Of a stretch of 44,800 nucleotides of DNA, positions 26,805 to 36,963 are shown one piece after another. A program made the translations under genes and the position numbers. Every line of letters starts with the position of its first letter. Position 1 is the stretch's first letter. A model generated the notes under the pieces. The model ran no database searches. It worked only from the letters and a program-made list of their open reading frames with translations, and was not told where the DNA came from. Source of the stretch: Polyangiaceae bacterium (GTDB lineage Bacteria > Myxococcota_A > Polyangia > Polyangiales > Polyangiaceae); contig JAKLKA010000047.1 in the NCBI GenBank assembly GCA_023150915.1, positions 1 to 44,800 of the forward strand, in the 5' to 3' direction.

Positions 26805-29164
26805 GGCCCCTGGACCGCAAGCTCTTCCGCGACCTGTGGCGGCTCAAGGGTCAAATGGCGACCATCGCGCTGGTGGTCGCGGCGGGTATCGCCGCGTTCG
26901 TCACCTTGCGCGGCACGCACACGTCCATCCAGGACGCACGGTCGGCGTACTACGAACGGCAGCGGTTCGCCGACGTGTTCGCGCGGCTCGAGCGCGCGCC
27001 CCGTTCCCTCTTGTCTCGCGTCGAGCAGGTGCCGGGGGTGTCGCGGGCCGACGGCCGGGTGCTCGAACCGGCCATGGTCCCGCTGCCCGAGGTGTCGGAG
27101 CCGCTCCGGGCGCAGGTGGTGTCGGTGGGCACGGAGGAGCTGCAGGTTCTGAACCAACTTCACCTGCGAGACGGGCGCTGGCTCGAGCCCGGCCGCAGCG
27201 ACGAGGTCCTATTGCTCGAGTCTTTCGCGGTCGCACGGAAGATCAAGCCGGGGGACCGCCTGCCCTTGGTGCTGAACGGAAAGAAGCGCGACGTCCGCGT
27301 GGCGGGTGTGGTGATGAGCCCGGAATACGTCTTCGCGATCACCGCCGGCGACATCTCGCCCGATCCGGATCGCTTTGCGGTGATGTGGATGGCCGACGAA
27401 GCCATCGCGGCGACCTTCCAGATGGAGGGTGCGTTCAACGTTCTGTCGGTGCGTTTGCAGCCGGGGGCCAGCGAGCGCGCGGTGATCGACGCGCTCGACC
27501 GCCTGCTCGAGCCCTTCGGGGGTACGGGCGCCTACGGCATCGGCTGGCAGCCGTCGAACCGGGCGATCGACGGTGAGCTGGCACAGCTTCGGAGCTTCTC
27601 GACCGTGCTGCCGGTGATCTTTCTGATGGTCGCCGCGCTCTTGGTCAACGTGGTGCTCTCGCGCCTGGTGCACCTGCAACGACCCGAGATCGCGACGCTG
27701 AAGGCGCTGGGGTACTCGGATTTCGAGGTGGGCTTCCACTTCTTCGAGCTGGTGCTGGTGATCTTGGTGCTCGGCGCGGGCGTCGGGGTGGGGGTGGGGG
27801 GCTACTTCGGCAACGTGATGGTCGACCTGTACGCGGTGTACTTCAAGTTCCCGAACCTGAGCTTCCGCTTCGATGGCGCCAGCGCCAGCGCCGCGGTGGT
27901 GATCAGCGTGGTGGCGGCGTTGCTCGGGGCGTTCAGCGCGGTACAGAGCGTGGTCAGCCTGCCGCCCGCCGAGGCGATGCGCCCGCCGGCGCCGGCCCGC
28001 TATCGACGTTCGCTGGTGGACCTCTTGGGCCTGGCCCGCGTGGTCGGACCGTCGCTGCACATGATCGTGCGCGAGCTTCAGCGGCGACCGCTGCGAACCG
28101 TGTTCTCGGCCCTCGCCATCTCGGTGTCGATCGGGCTGATGGTGATCGGCGGGTGGTACTACGACGGCATCCGCGAGCTGGTTCACACCCAGTTCCACCA
28201 GGCAATGCGCGAGGACGTGGCGGTGGCGTTCATCGAGGCCCGGCCAGCGCGCGCCCTCTCGGACCTGGCGCATACCCCCGGCGTGCTCGCGGCCGAGGGG
28301 CTGCGCGCGGTGCCGGTGCGGTTCCGCTCTGGCCACGCTCACCGTGATGGTGCGATCTTCGGCTACCCCGAAGGCGGCGAGCTTCGCCAGCTGCGGGACC
28401 GCTATGCTCGGCTGGCCCCCTTGCCGCCCGACGGCGTGGTGCTCACCGACGTCTTGGCCGAGGTCCTGCGCGTGCGTCCCGGCGATCGAGTCGAGGTCGA
28501 GATCCACGAAGGGCAGCGCGGCACGAAGCAGCTGGTCGTCTCTGGCACGGTGGACGACGCCATGGGGCTTCAAGGCCACATGACGGCTGACGCGCTGGCG
28601 CGCTTCATGGGCGAGACGCCGAAGGTCAACCTGGCCCTGTTGCGGATCGATCCGACCAGCTCGGAGACCATCGACGCGCGCTTGAAGGACTTGCCCTACG
28701 TTGCCAGCGTCACCCGTCGCGCGGATCTGCTGGCGCGCTTCGAGAGCCAGAGCGCGAGCATGATCACCACCATGTCGGCCATCATCTTGCTGTTCGCCGC
28801 CACCATCACCGTGGGGGTGGTCTACAACAATGCCCGCGTGGCCCTCTCGATCCGCGCGCGCGACCTGGCCAGCCTGCGCGTGCTGGGCTTCACCCGCGGC
28901 GAGATCTCGGCCATTTTGCTGGGCGAGATGGGGCTGCAGGTGCTGCTTTCACTGCCGCTGGGGCTGGTGTTCGGGCGCTGGCTGGTGGTCGGGATCGCCT
29001 CCACCGTGGACCCCGAGCAGTGGCGAATGCCGGTGGTGATCACCGACCGCAGCTACGCCATCGCGCTGTCGGTGGCGCTGATCGCCGCCGTGCTGTCGGC
29101 GCTGCTGGTGCGGCGGCGCCTGGACAAGCTGGATCTGATCGGAGTGCTCAAGACGCGAGAATGA
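26798..29164 (+). CDS. ABC exporter permease with duplicated FtsX domains
   Basis: 788 residues. A first membrane helix near 22-40 is followed by a large periplasmic domain (about 42-290), then three helices (about 300-440, [20 protein letters not shown]...). The pattern repeats: a helix near 505-525, a second periplasmic domain and three C-terminal helices ending at [14 protein letters not shown]. This two-fold FtsX architecture matches long MacB-type permeases (as opposed to single-copy LolC/E). Duplicated FtsX signature segments are [12 protein letters not shown] and [15 protein letters not shown] 26798 overlaps the ATPase stop and has AAGGAG. The end overlaps the membrane-fusion gene in ATGA. 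Substrate unknown. Confidence 0.92.
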   Translation: MVRPLDRKLFRDLWRLKGQMATIALVVAAGIAAFVTLRGTHTSIQDARSAYYERQRFADVFARLERAPRSLLSRVEQVPGVSRADGRVLEPAMVPLPEVSEPLRAQVVSVGTEELQVLNQLHLRDGRWLEPGRSDEVLLLESFAVARKIKPGDRLPLVLNGKKRDVRVAGVVMSPEYVFAITAGDISPDPDRFAVMWMADEAIAATFQMEGAFNVLSVRLQPGASERAVIDALDRLLEPFGGTGAYGIGWQPSNRAIDGELAQLRSFSTVLPVIFLMVAALLVNVVLSRLVHLQRPEIATLKALGYSDFEVGFHFFELVLVILVLGAGVGVGVGGYFGNVMVDLYAVYFKFPNLSFRFDGASASAAVVISVVAALLGAFSAVQSVVSLPPAEAMRPPAPARYRRSLVDLLGLARVVGPSLHMIVRELQRRPLRTVFSALAISVSIGLMVIGGWYYDGIRELVHTQFHQAMREDVAVAFIEARPARALSDLAHTPGVLAAEGLRAVPVRFRSGHAHRDGAIFGYPEGGELRQLRDRYARLAPLPPDGVVLTDVLAEVLRVRPGDRVEVEIHEGQRGTKQLVVSGTVDDAMGLQGHMTADALARFMGETPKVNLALLRIDPTSSETIDARLKDLPYVASVTRRADLLARFESQSASMITTMSAIILLFAATITVGVVYNNARVALSIRARDLASLRVLGFTRGEISAILLGEMGLQVLLSLPLGLVFGRWLVVGIASTVDPEQWRMPVVITDRSYAIALSVALIAAVLSALLVRRRLDKLDLIGVLKTRE

Positions 29165-30396
29165 CCATGGACGACCGGAAGGAAACGAAGCGGCGCCGGG
29201 CGCTGTCACGCTGGATCAAGCGCGGGCTATTGGCCACGGTGGCCCTTGGGTTGCTCGCGCTGCTGGTCAAGGCGATGCTGCCCAAGCCCGTGCCCGTGGA
29301 CCTGGCCGTGGCCGAGAAGGCCCCGCTGCGCGTCACGGTGGACGAAGACGGTACGACCCGAGTCAAAGACCGTTACGTGGTCTCGGCGCCGCTCACCGGA
29401 AGCTTGGCGCGCCTCGAGCTCGATCCCGGCGACAGCGTGAAGCAGGGGGACGTGGTGGCACGCATCGTTCCCCTGGCGCCGCCGTTGCTCGACGAGCGCA
29501 GCAAGCAGAGTGCCGAGGCGCGCGTTGCCGCCGCGCTGGCCGCCCAGCGGCAAGCCACCGCCCAGGTCGAGCGCGCGAAGGCCAACCAAGAGTTCGTGAA
29601 GAAGAACATCGAACGCGCGCGCTCGCTGGCCGACAAGGGGGTCGCAGCTCGCGAGAGCGTGGATCAGGCCGAGCTCGCCGAGCGCACCGCCTACGCCGAT
29701 CTCGAGTCGTCCCGGTTCGGGGCCAAAGTGGCGGACTACGAGGTGGAGGTGGCGCGGGCCACGCTTGGAAGGCTGGGAAAGAAGCTGAAACCCGGCAGCG
29801 AAGAGCAGTTCTTGGTCAAGTCACCGGTGGCCGGGCGCGTGCTCAAGGTGCTTCACAAGAGCGAGGGGGTGGTTCAAGCCGGCACGCCGCTGGTCGAGGT
29901 CGGTGATCCGGCGGCCCTCGAGATCGTGGTCGACGTTCTGACCAGCGACGCCGTGGAGGTGCTGCCCGGCACCGAGGCCGTGCTCGGTGAGTGGGGTGGC
30001 GCGCCCCTGCCCGCCCGCGTGCGCATCATCGAGCCCTCGGCGTTCACTCGGCTTTCGGCGCTGGGCGTGGAAGAGCAGCGAGTGAACTTGGTGCTCGACC
30101 CCATGGGGCCGGCCGAACCCTGGGCACGGCTCGGCGATGGCTACCGCGTGAAGGCCGAGATCGTGACCCGCGAGAAGGCCGATGCCCTGCAAGTTCCAGC
30201 GAGCGCGGTCTTCCGTCGCGACTCGGGCTGGGCGGTGTTCCGGGTCGAGGGCCAGGTGGTGCGGCTGAGCCCGGTTCAGCTCGGGCTCAGGACCCAGCGG
30301 CGCGTCGAGGTGGTGGCCGGGCTCGAGCCGGGTGCGCGGGTCGTGGTGCACCCGAGCGACCGGGTCTTCGACGGGGTGAAGGTGTCGGCTCGCTAG
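29161..30396 (+). CDS. Periplasmic membrane-fusion (HlyD/MacA-like) protein
   Basis: 411 residues. A single N-terminal membrane helix (about 20-37) anchors a periplasmic protein with the usual order: barrel strand region, lipoyl half RYVVSAPLTGSLARLELDPGDSVKQGDVV, a helical hairpin (about 105-215, Ala/Gln/Lys-rich coiled coil) and the second lipoyl half FLVKSPVAGRVLKVL. A beta-barrel and MP domain follow (VPASAVFRRDSGWAVF). It bridges the permease to an outer-membrane channel in tripartite exporters; no TolC gene is in this operon. ATG 29161 overlaps the permease stop (ATGA). Its TAG (30394-30396) overlaps the convergent ABCG gene's stop, both within CTAG. Confidence 0.93.
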   Translation: MTMDDRKETKRRRALSRWIKRGLLATVALGLLALLVKAMLPKPVPVDLAVAEKAPLRVTVDEDGTTRVKDRYVVSAPLTGSLARLELDPGDSVKQGDVVARIVPLAPPLLDERSKQSAEARVAAALAAQRQATAQVERAKANQEFVKKNIERARSLADKGVAARESVDQAELAERTAYADLESSRFGAKVADYEVEVARATLGRLGKKLKPGSEEQFLVKSPVAGRVLKVLHKSEGVVQAGTPLVEVGDPAALEIVVDVLTSDAVEVLPGTEAVLGEWGGAPLPARVRIIEPSAFTRLSALGVEEQRVNLVLDPMGPAEPWARLGDGYRVKAEIVTREKADALQVPASAVFRRDSGWAVFRVEGQVVRLSPVQLGLRTQRRVEVVAGLEPGARVVVHPSDRVFDGVKVSAR

Positions 30397-33332
30397 ATGC
30401 TGTCGCGCCGCTTGAGCGCGATCAGGATCCAGATCAAGACCGCGAACATCATCGCGCACAGCACCGCCGGCGGCAGCCAGATCAGCTCGTAGTCCTTGAA
30501 GCCCCACGCGCCGTTGAAGTCCATGCTGGCGATCTGGGCCTCGGCGCAGCGGAACTTCCCCTGCGTCACGAAGTTGTCGACGCTGGTGGTGTCGGGGCGT
30601 TTCAGGTCCATGACCCACGCCGGGTCGCCGGCGATGGCCATGCGCTCTTGAGCCACCACGCCCTGGAAGCCCCAGCGCGCCGGCACCAGGTACATCGGCC
30701 ACTCGAGGAGCGAATTGGTGGTCATGGGCACCATGATGCCGCCCAAGACCACCTGCGGGATGAGGGCGATGGGCGTGAGGGCCATGGCCGCCTCGCTGCT
30801 GGTCACGATGGTGCTGAGCAAGAGCCCGATCGCCACGCTGTTCATCGCGGTGATGATCAAGGTGCCGAGCTCGATCACGAACGAGATGGGGCCGCCGTGA
30901 AAGCCGAGCGCGAAGAACACGATGCCCAAGAGAACCGTGCACTGGATCACGCAAATGAACGTGAGCAGCAGGAACTTGCTGAATACGTAGTTGAACAGCT
31001 TCAGGTTCACCATGCGCTCGCGCATGTAGATCGCGCGCTCGCTGACGATCTCACGAGCGGCGTTGCTGGTGCCGAACCAGACCGCCGCGACCACCAAGAA
31101 GAAGGCCGCGCCCGAGTGGTCGGTGGTGACCTGCATGCCCGAGAGCAGATCGTTCGACCCGGTGCCCAGGCCGCCCGAACGCCGCCCCAGCTCTTGCAGC
31201 GCGCCCAGACACCAATACGGGATGGCCTCTTTCTGCCCGCCGAAGACCAGCGCCAGCAAGATGCCGATGATCGGCGCCTGGGCCAGCATGATCACCGTGC
31301 CGCTGACGTCGCGCACCTTGGTCTTGAAGTAGCGCGAGAAGAGCAGGAAGAACTGGCCGCCGGTGCGCCCGCGGCCCCGGGGCACACCCTGCTGGTGGCT
31401 GCCGGCACCCACCGCGCGCTGGCCGCTGAACATCTTCTGGAAGACCGGGTTCTGCGGGTTGAAGAACTCGGCGTTCCACTCCCGCGCGGCGGTCTGGCGC
31501 GCCACGACGCGCGGTGTGTAGGGGTTCTGCGCGCGCAGCGCGTCCCAGATGGGCCGTTCGCGCTGGTTCAGCATGTCGAACATGTCGCGCGGGTTGTCGA
31601 CCGTGTTCGGCTTGCCCTGGCGCTCGAGGAAGCTGCCGAAGAAGCGGTAGCCGTCCTTGGTGGGGCCGTAATAGATCGGGATGCCGCCCTGCCCGAGCAC
31701 CAGCGCCAGGTTGAACTTCTCGTACTCGTCCTTTGCCGGCTGGTGGATGGTGCAGATGATGGTCTTGCCGGTGGTGTGCGCCAGCTGCGCCAAGAGCTCG
31801 ACCAACGCGGTGGTGTCGTCGGCGGCCAGGCCCGAGGTGGGCTCGTCCAGGAACATGATGACCGGGTCGGTCACCAGCTCCATGGCGATGTTCACGCGCT
31901 TGCGCTGGCCGCCCGAGAGGATCTTCTTCTCGGGCTTGCCGATCTGCAGGTGCTGCACCGACTCGAGGCCCAGCTGGGCCAGCGTGGTCTGCACGCGCCG
32001 GTCGATCTCGTCGTTGCTGTAGTCCGAGGGCAGACGGAACTTCGCGCTGTAGCGGACGGCCTCGTAGACCGTCAGCTCGGGGTGCACGATGTCGTCTTGC
32101 GGGACGTAGCCAATGCTGCCGCGCAGCGCGTCGTAGATGGCGTACAGGTCTTCGCCGTTGATCCGAACCTGGCCACCAGTTGGCGGCAGGTACCCGTTCA
32201 GGGCCAAGAGCAGGGTGGTCTTGCCGGCACCGGAAGGCCCCATCAGCGCGATCAGGTCGCCCGGCATCGCCTTGAAGCTGATGTGATCGAGCAGGGTCTT
32301 CATCTGACCGGGGTTGTCCCGATCGTTCACCTGCATCACCAGGTCCCAGGCCTCGATCTCGTAGAGCGGGCGCCCCGCCCACTTGGCCATGTCTTCGACG
32401 ACGAGGGCGACCTCTTCCGCCTCGACCTGGATGAGCAGCGGCATCGGGCCGATGAAGACCTTTTCGCCGTTCGCCACCGGCACCCGCTGCCCGGGGGGAA
32501 TGCGCTGGCCGCGCACGTAAGTTCCGTTGCCGGCGCCGCGATCTTCCAGGAACAGCTGCGAGCCCAGCTTGTGCAAGATCGCGTGCTTGCTCGACACCTG
32601 TGGGTGCGGCAGCACGATGTCGTTGTCCGGCGTACGGCCGATGCTCTTGAAGGTGGGCTGACCGGGTCCGCCGATCGCGACCTGCCCGATCACCGTCTTG
32701 TGCTTGGGGCGCGCCGCGCCGGCGGCGCCGCCAGCGGGAGCGGCGGCCGGGGGTTGTGCCGCTGCACCGCCGCCCGCCAGCGACTGCGCGAGCTGCATTG
32801 CCAGGGCCACCGGCACGGGAATGGGGCCGATCGCCACGAGCCCGTTGGGATCGAGCGCCGTTGCCTGGTTGGCGGGCAAGCGGTTGCCCGCGATCCACGT
32901 GCCGCTGGTCGAGCCGTGGTCGGTGACCGCAAGTGGGTTCAGCGTGACCGTGGCGTGCTGGCCCGAGACACTGGCGTGCTGCAGCACGACATGCGCGCGA
33001 GCGGCCTCGCGGCCGAAGACGATCTGGCCGGCGGCGGGGGGCAGCGAGCCGGGCTGCATCAGCATCAGCGCCAGGGCGGGGTGCGTGTTCGGCACCGGCG
33101 TCTGCCCCACCATGAACTGCGTGCGGAAGTCGAAGGGCTGTGACGAGCCCGGGGCGATGGGCTGACCGTTCGCGAAGGTCTGGCTGGTGCCCGCGTCGAC
33201 GAACACCAGCTGCCCGCCGCCCTGGTGAACGATGCGCGCGTGCTCTGCCGCGACGCCCGGACCGCCCAGGTGGATCTCGCAGTGCGGGGCGCTACCGATC
33301 GTGATGCTCTGCTTGCCGAAGCCGGGGATCAT
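30393..33332 (-). CDS. Triple-FHA ABCG-type transporter
   Basis: 979 residues, fused FHA and half-transporter. FHA1 (1-75) has GSAPHCEI instead of GR, so phosphothreonine binding is doubtful; FHA2 (100-175) has GREAARAHVVL and GSTSGTW; FHA3 (225-300) has GRTPDNDIVL, SSKHA and GNGTYV. The ABC domain follows: Walker A GPSGAGKT (365-372), Q-loop VPQDDIVHPELT, signature LSGGQRKR, Walker B IMFLDEPTSGL. About six membrane helices close the chain (ABC2/ABCG type). The layout recalls Mycobacterium Rv1747, an FHA-ABC transporter controlled by Ser/Thr kinases, but with one more FHA. ATG 33332 begins the first FHA. Last gene of a four-gene operon. Substrate unknown. Confidence 0.93.
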   Translation of the reverse strand: MIPGFGKQSITIGSAPHCEIHLGGPGVAAEHARIVHQGGGQLVFVDAGTSQTFANGQPIAPGSSQPFDFRTQFMVGQTPVPNTHPALALMLMQPGSLPPAAGQIVFGREAARAHVVLQHASVSGQHATVTLNPLAVTDHGSTSGTWIAGNRLPANQATALDPNGLVAIGPIPVPVALAMQLAQSLAGGGAAAQPPAAAPAGGAAGAARPKHKTVIGQVAIGGPGQPTFKSIGRTPDNDIVLPHPQVSSKHAILHKLGSQLFLEDRGAGNGTYVRGQRIPPGQRVPVANGEKVFIGPMPLLIQVEAEEVALVVEDMAKWAGRPLYEIEAWDLVMQVNDRDNPGQMKTLLDHISFKAMPGDLIALMGPSGAGKTTLLLALNGYLPPTGGQVRINGEDLYAIYDALRGSIGYVPQDDIVHPELTVYEAVRYSAKFRLPSDYSNDEIDRRVQTTLAQLGLESVQHLQIGKPEKKILSGGQRKRVNIAMELVTDPVIMFLDEPTSGLAADDTTALVELLAQLAHTTGKTIICTIHQPAKDEYEKFNLALVLGQGGIPIYYGPTKDGYRFFGSFLERQGKPNTVDNPRDMFDMLNQRERPIWDALRAQNPYTPRVVARQTAAREWNAEFFNPQNPVFQKMFSGQRAVGAGSHQQGVPRGRGRTGGQFFLLFSRYFKTKVRDVSGTVIMLAQAPIIGILLALVFGGQKEAIPYWCLGALQELGRRSGGLGTGSNDLLSGMQVTTDHSGAAFFLVVAAVWFGTSNAAREIVSERAIYMRERMVNLKLFNYVFSKFLLLTFICVIQCTVLLGIVFFALGFHGGPISFVIELGTLIITAMNSVAIGLLLSTIVTSSEAAMALTPIALIPQVVLGGIMVPMTTNSLLEWPMYLVPARWGFQGVVAQERMAIAGDPAWVMDLKRPDTTSVDNFVTQGKFRCAEAQIASMDFNGAWGFKDYELIWLPPAVLCAMMFAVLIWILIALKRRDSI

Positions 33333-33386
33333 CGCGTCTGCCTTGGATCGAAAGGAAGCTCTAACAAAGCCGACCTGGCTTCTCAA

Positions 33387-34637
33387 TCACGAGCCGGCGT
33401 CGGCGTCGTCCCGTGGAGCGTTCGCAGGGGTTTCTGCGGCATCCGGCGCCGTAACATTTCCGGGCTTGGGTGGGGCTTTGACCTCGGGAGGGGGCACCAT
33501 CTCTTCTTGCCGGTCGCCTCCCCGGTGCACGCTGCGGCGCAGCGCCCACGCCGCGACGGCCGCCAGCGCGCTGCCCACGAGCACGATCGCCAGCCAGAGA
33601 AGCAGGCGGGACGAGCTGGTCGGTCGCACCGCAAGGTGCGGGGGCTCGTCGTGGGCGAAGCTCGGTGCGCGCGCCGACAGGCCGGGCTCGGTCCGACGAT
33701 CGCCGCCGTCGACCTGGGTCAAACCGGGCAGGGTGGGCCGCGGCGCGCCGTCGTCGAACAGCGTCTTGGCCGGCGCGCTGTCCGGGTCGACCAGCGTGCC
33801 CTTCGGCTCGGTGATCAACGTCCCACTCGGGCGATCGATCACCGTACCCCGCGCCGTGGTGGCGGGTGGCAGCTCGACCAGCGCGAGCACCAGCGCGGTC
33901 ACGTTGTCGTGGCCGCCGCGGGCGTTGGCGAGCGCCACCAGCTCTTGGCACACCACCGCGGTCCCGTTCTGAACCCGCCGCCGCACCACGTCGAGGAGCT
34001 CGGGGTCCGTCACCAGGTCGGTGAGCCCGTCGCTCGCCAGCAAGAGCACGTCGCCGGGCGCCAGGCCGAGCGGCTCGGGGCGCACCTCGACCGCGACCTC
34101 GGGCGCGATCCCCAGTGCGCGAGTGATCTTGTTGGCGTCGGGGTGCCCGAGCGCCTGCTCGGGCGACAGCATGCGCGACTCGACCAGCTCTTGGACCATC
34201 GAGTGGTCGCGCGTCAGGCGCTCGATGCGACCGTCGCGCACCAAGTAGGCCCGCGAGTCCCCGGCGTGCGCGACCTCGGCGCCGCCGGGGTGGAGCAGCA
34301 CCGCGACGCACGTCGAGCCGGGCCGGTGGGCGGCCTGCGCGGCGCCGCCCAAGGCGTATACGGCCCGGCCGGCCTGCTCGATTGCATGCTTCAGCACCAG
34401 CCCCGGCAGCACCCCCGGTCCCTGGGCGCGCGCGGCGTCGATGATGCAGCGCACCGCCGTGTGGCTCGCTTCGCGCCCCGCCTCGTGCCCCCCCATGCCG
34501 TCGCACACCACTGCCAGGTGACCGATGGGCGTCTCGGCATACCCCGAGGCGTCCTCGTTCACCTGCTTGGACGGATCACGACCCGGATCGCTCAGCTCGG
34601 CGAAGTCGACGACCACGCCGTGTGCGGAGCCGAGCAC
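33387..34637 (-). CDS. PP2C-type Ser/Thr phosphatase with C-terminal membrane helix
   Basis: 416 residues. PP2C domain about 5-250: SKQVNEDASGY, VVCDGMGGHEAG, HAGDSRAYLVRDG, LLLASDGLTDLV and GGHDNVTALV hold the Asp residues that bind the two metal ions. It dephosphorylates phospho-Ser/Thr. A Thr/Pro-rich linker and one membrane helix (SRLLLWLAIVLVGSALAAVAAWAL, about 335-360) follow, with a short periplasmic tail. GTG 34637 is supported by AAAGGAG nine bases upstream. Located 54 bases before the FHA-ABCG gene and 18 bases after the VWA-FHA gene, it is the natural eraser for phospho-signals read by the FHA domains of this operon. Confidence 0.95.
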   Translation of the reverse strand: MLGSAHGVVVDFAELSDPGRDPSKQVNEDASGYAETPIGHLAVVCDGMGGHEAGREASHTAVRCIIDAARAQGPGVLPGLVLKHAIEQAGRAVYALGGAAQAAHRPGSTCVAVLLHPGGAEVAHAGDSRAYLVRDGRIERLTRDHSMVQELVESRMLSPEQALGHPDANKITRALGIAPEVAVEVRPEPLGLAPGDVLLLASDGLTDLVTDPELLDVVRRRVQNGTAVVCQELVALANARGGHDNVTALVLALVELPPATTARGTVIDRPSGTLITEPKGTLVDPDSAPAKTLFDDGAPRPTLPGLTQVDGGDRRTEPGLSARAPSFAHDEPPHLAVRPTSSSRLLLWLAIVLVGSALAAVAAWALRRSVHRGGDRQEEMVPPPEVKAPPKPGNVTAPDAAETPANAPRDDADAGS

Positions 34638-34655
34638 TGGCGATCGCTCCTTTCG

Positions 34656-36923
34656 CTACTCGAGGCGCACGGTGAACTCGACTGGCCCGAAGCGGACCAG
34701 CGAGCCGTTCGGCGCCGGAGTCCACACCCCGGCGCTCAGGCGTGTGCCGTTGACGTGGGTCCCGTTGTTGCTGTTCTCGTCACGGACCAGGAGCTGCCCC
34801 CCGTCGAGGCGCACGGTGGCGTGCACCCCCGAGACGCGCGGCTCGGTCAGCAGGATGCCGCACTGCGCGCCATCGCGCCCCGCGCGCATCTCGACACCGG
34901 GCACCACCGTGAACACCCCCGCGGCACCCTGCAGCGTGGCGCGGGAAGCCGCTGCGGGCGGGCCGCCGTACGGGTTCGGTGGCGCCGCCGCGGCCGGCAT
35001 GGGTGCCGGAGCCTGCGCCGGTTGGTTGCCGTACATGAACTCCGGGCTGGGGGCCGCGGGCGGAGGGGCCGCGTACGGGTTTGGCGCAGGCGCTGCGCCG
35101 TAGGGGCTTGGCGCGGGGGCGCCGTACGGGCTCGGCGCCGGGGCCGCGCCATAGCCACCTCCACCATAGGGCGGCATGCCGCCTGCAATCACCGGCGCGG
35201 GCGGCGGCGCGGCGCCGCCCTTCTTGCCGCCGCCGCGGACGATCACCACGATCAAGAGCAAGATCACCACCACCCCGAACAGCCCGCCGAGCACCCACAA
35301 GATGGGGAAGGGCTGAGTCGTGCCCTTGAGCTGCACGATGCTGTCGGCCGTGACCCCGCTCGTGCGGCTTGCCTTGTTGTCGTAGACGACCAGGCGCACC
35401 ACCGCTTGCTCCCCCGAGCCGTGGAGGATCTTCTCTTTGTCGGGCGCCTCGAACTCGGCGTAGGTGTCGCTGACCTCGACCGCGCGCCCCTTCATGCCCA
35501 TGGCGATCAACTGCTGCTGTGTGCGCTTGGCCTTCTCGACGTCGGCCCCGGCCAGGGCCGCCGGCGCCTGCTGGCCGGCAGGCAGGAAGTAGACCTCGGC
35601 CCGCCCCTTCTCGCCGCCCCAGCAGAAGTTGCCATACAGCTTGAAGGTCCCGTTGGGATGGACGCCTCCCTGGCGCTTGGCCATGTCCTGCGAGTACTGC
35701 GTGTCCACGTCGAGCGGCCACGTGGTCGGGTCGATGCCCACGGGCACGTCTTTGAAGGTGTTGTCCCCCAAGATCGGCGGCTTCACCTCTTTGAACACCA
35801 ACCCGAAGGTCTGCGTGACCCCGCGCTCGATGCACGACACCCGCCACTTGACGATGTGCATGTTCGAGAAGCGCTGCCGCACCGAGCCCACGATGGTGTT
35901 GCCCCGGGCGCCCTCGCCGGGTTGAACCACGGTGAAGAAGCCGCCGATCTCGGTGTTGGCGAGGCCGCGCATGAACTCGAGCGAGTTCTGGCGGTACTCG
36001 TCGTAGACCTTCGGCGGGAAAAAGATGCTGATCACCGGCACCGGTGCCTTCGGCAACGCGGTGTTCTCTTCCGGGAAGCGGCCGCCGGTCATGTACTTGG
36101 AGATCTGCATGCCGCCGGGGCCGGTGGTGAGCGCGTCGGCTCCGCCGTACCCGGTCGAGATCACGACCATGGCCTGGTGCAGCGGCACCTTCACGTCTTC
36201 GCCCACGTTCCCCAGCGACTTGAAGCCGTCGGTGGCGGCTTCTTTGATGATCGTGCCGAGCGAGCGATTGCGACCTTGCGACGCCCAGGTGCTGGTCACC
36301 GAGCTCACGAACTGCTGAGCTTGGCCCTTCTTGGCGGCGCTGAGCCACTTGCTGTCCTTCACCACCTGGCGGTCGTTGAAGAACATGACGTTCACGATGT
36401 CGCTGCCGCTCATGCTGCCGATGAAGGCGTTGGCGATCTGCTTGGCGTCTTCGAAGCCGTCTTTGATGCGGGCGTCGGCGTCCACCAAGATCACCCAGGC
36501 GGTGCCCACGCCCGGTTGATTCAGGCTGGCGCCCCACTTGGTGTGGCTCACGTACTTCGCCGGCTGGTCGCTGCCCTCGACCTTGACGGTGAACAGCGCG
36601 TTCTCGTGGGGGAAGGCGGCGTTGGCAGCACCGAAGGGCTGGTACAGCGCCTGCGGCTTCTCGAGCGAGTCGCTGAGGCAGCGGTAGTAGCTGCTGCCGC
36701 GATCGTCGACGCAATTGACGGTGGCGTCGCTGATGCGCTTGGTCTGCACCAGCTCGATCACGGTGGTCAGAATGGGGGCGCCGTTCTCGTTCGCGGCCCG
36801 AGGGTCGACGCGCAAGATGTGGGCTTCTGGAGCGGCGTGCACCACGGCGCTCACCACCAGGACGACGACGCCCACCAGCCAGGCCACGACGCGTGGCGGT
36901 TGTTTCAGCTTCGCAACTTCCAT
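34656..36923 (-). CDS. Exported VWA-like protein with membrane helix and cytoplasmic FHA domain
   Basis: 755 residues. A signal peptide (about 1-31) is followed by a large extracytoplasmic part; residues about 140-310 resemble a von Willebrand A fold (WVILVDADARIKDGF, VNVMFFND, AMVVISTGYGG), but the DxSxS metal site is degenerate (DADAR). A membrane helix at about 549-575 (LWVLGGLFGVVVILLLIVVIV) leads to a Pro/Gly/Tyr-rich stretch and an FHA domain at about 665-755 (MRAGRDGAQCGILL, SGVHATV, NSNNGTHVNGT). It thus links an outside-facing binding module to inside phosphothreonine recognition. ATG 36923 is 40 bases after the zinc-ribbon-FHA gene. Confidence 0.8.
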   Translation of the reverse strand: MEVAKLKQPPRVVAWLVGVVVLVVSAVVHAAPEAHILRVDPRAANENGAPILTTVIELVQTKRISDATVNCVDDRGSSYYRCLSDSLEKPQALYQPFGAANAAFPHENALFTVKVEGSDQPAKYVSHTKWGASLNQPGVGTAWVILVDADARIKDGFEDAKQIANAFIGSMSGSDIVNVMFFNDRQVVKDSKWLSAAKKGQAQQFVSSVTSTWASQGRNRSLGTIIKEAATDGFKSLGNVGEDVKVPLHQAMVVISTGYGGADALTTGPGGMQISKYMTGGRFPEENTALPKAPVPVISIFFPPKVYDEYRQNSLEFMRGLANTEIGGFFTVVQPGEGARGNTIVGSVRQRFSNMHIVKWRVSCIERGVTQTFGLVFKEVKPPILGDNTFKDVPVGIDPTTWPLDVDTQYSQDMAKRQGGVHPNGTFKLYGNFCWGGEKGRAEVYFLPAGQQAPAALAGADVEKAKRTQQQLIAMGMKGRAVEVSDTYAEFEAPDKEKILHGSGEQAVVRLVVYDNKASRTSGVTADSIVQLKGTTQPFPILWVLGGLFGVVVILLLIVVIVRGGGKKGGAAPPPAPVIAGGMPPYGGGGYGAAPAPSPYGAPAPSPYGAAPAPNPYAAPPPAAPSPEFMYGNQPAQAPAPMPAAAAPPNPYGGPPAAASRATLQGAAGVFTVVPGVEMRAGRDGAQCGILLTEPRVSGVHATVRLDGGQLLVRDENSNNGTHVNGTRLSAGVWTPAPNGSLVRFGPVEFTVRLE

Positions 36924-36963
36924 GTCCCTCGATCTCGGCTCTCGTGCGTGCCCGCGGGCGCGC

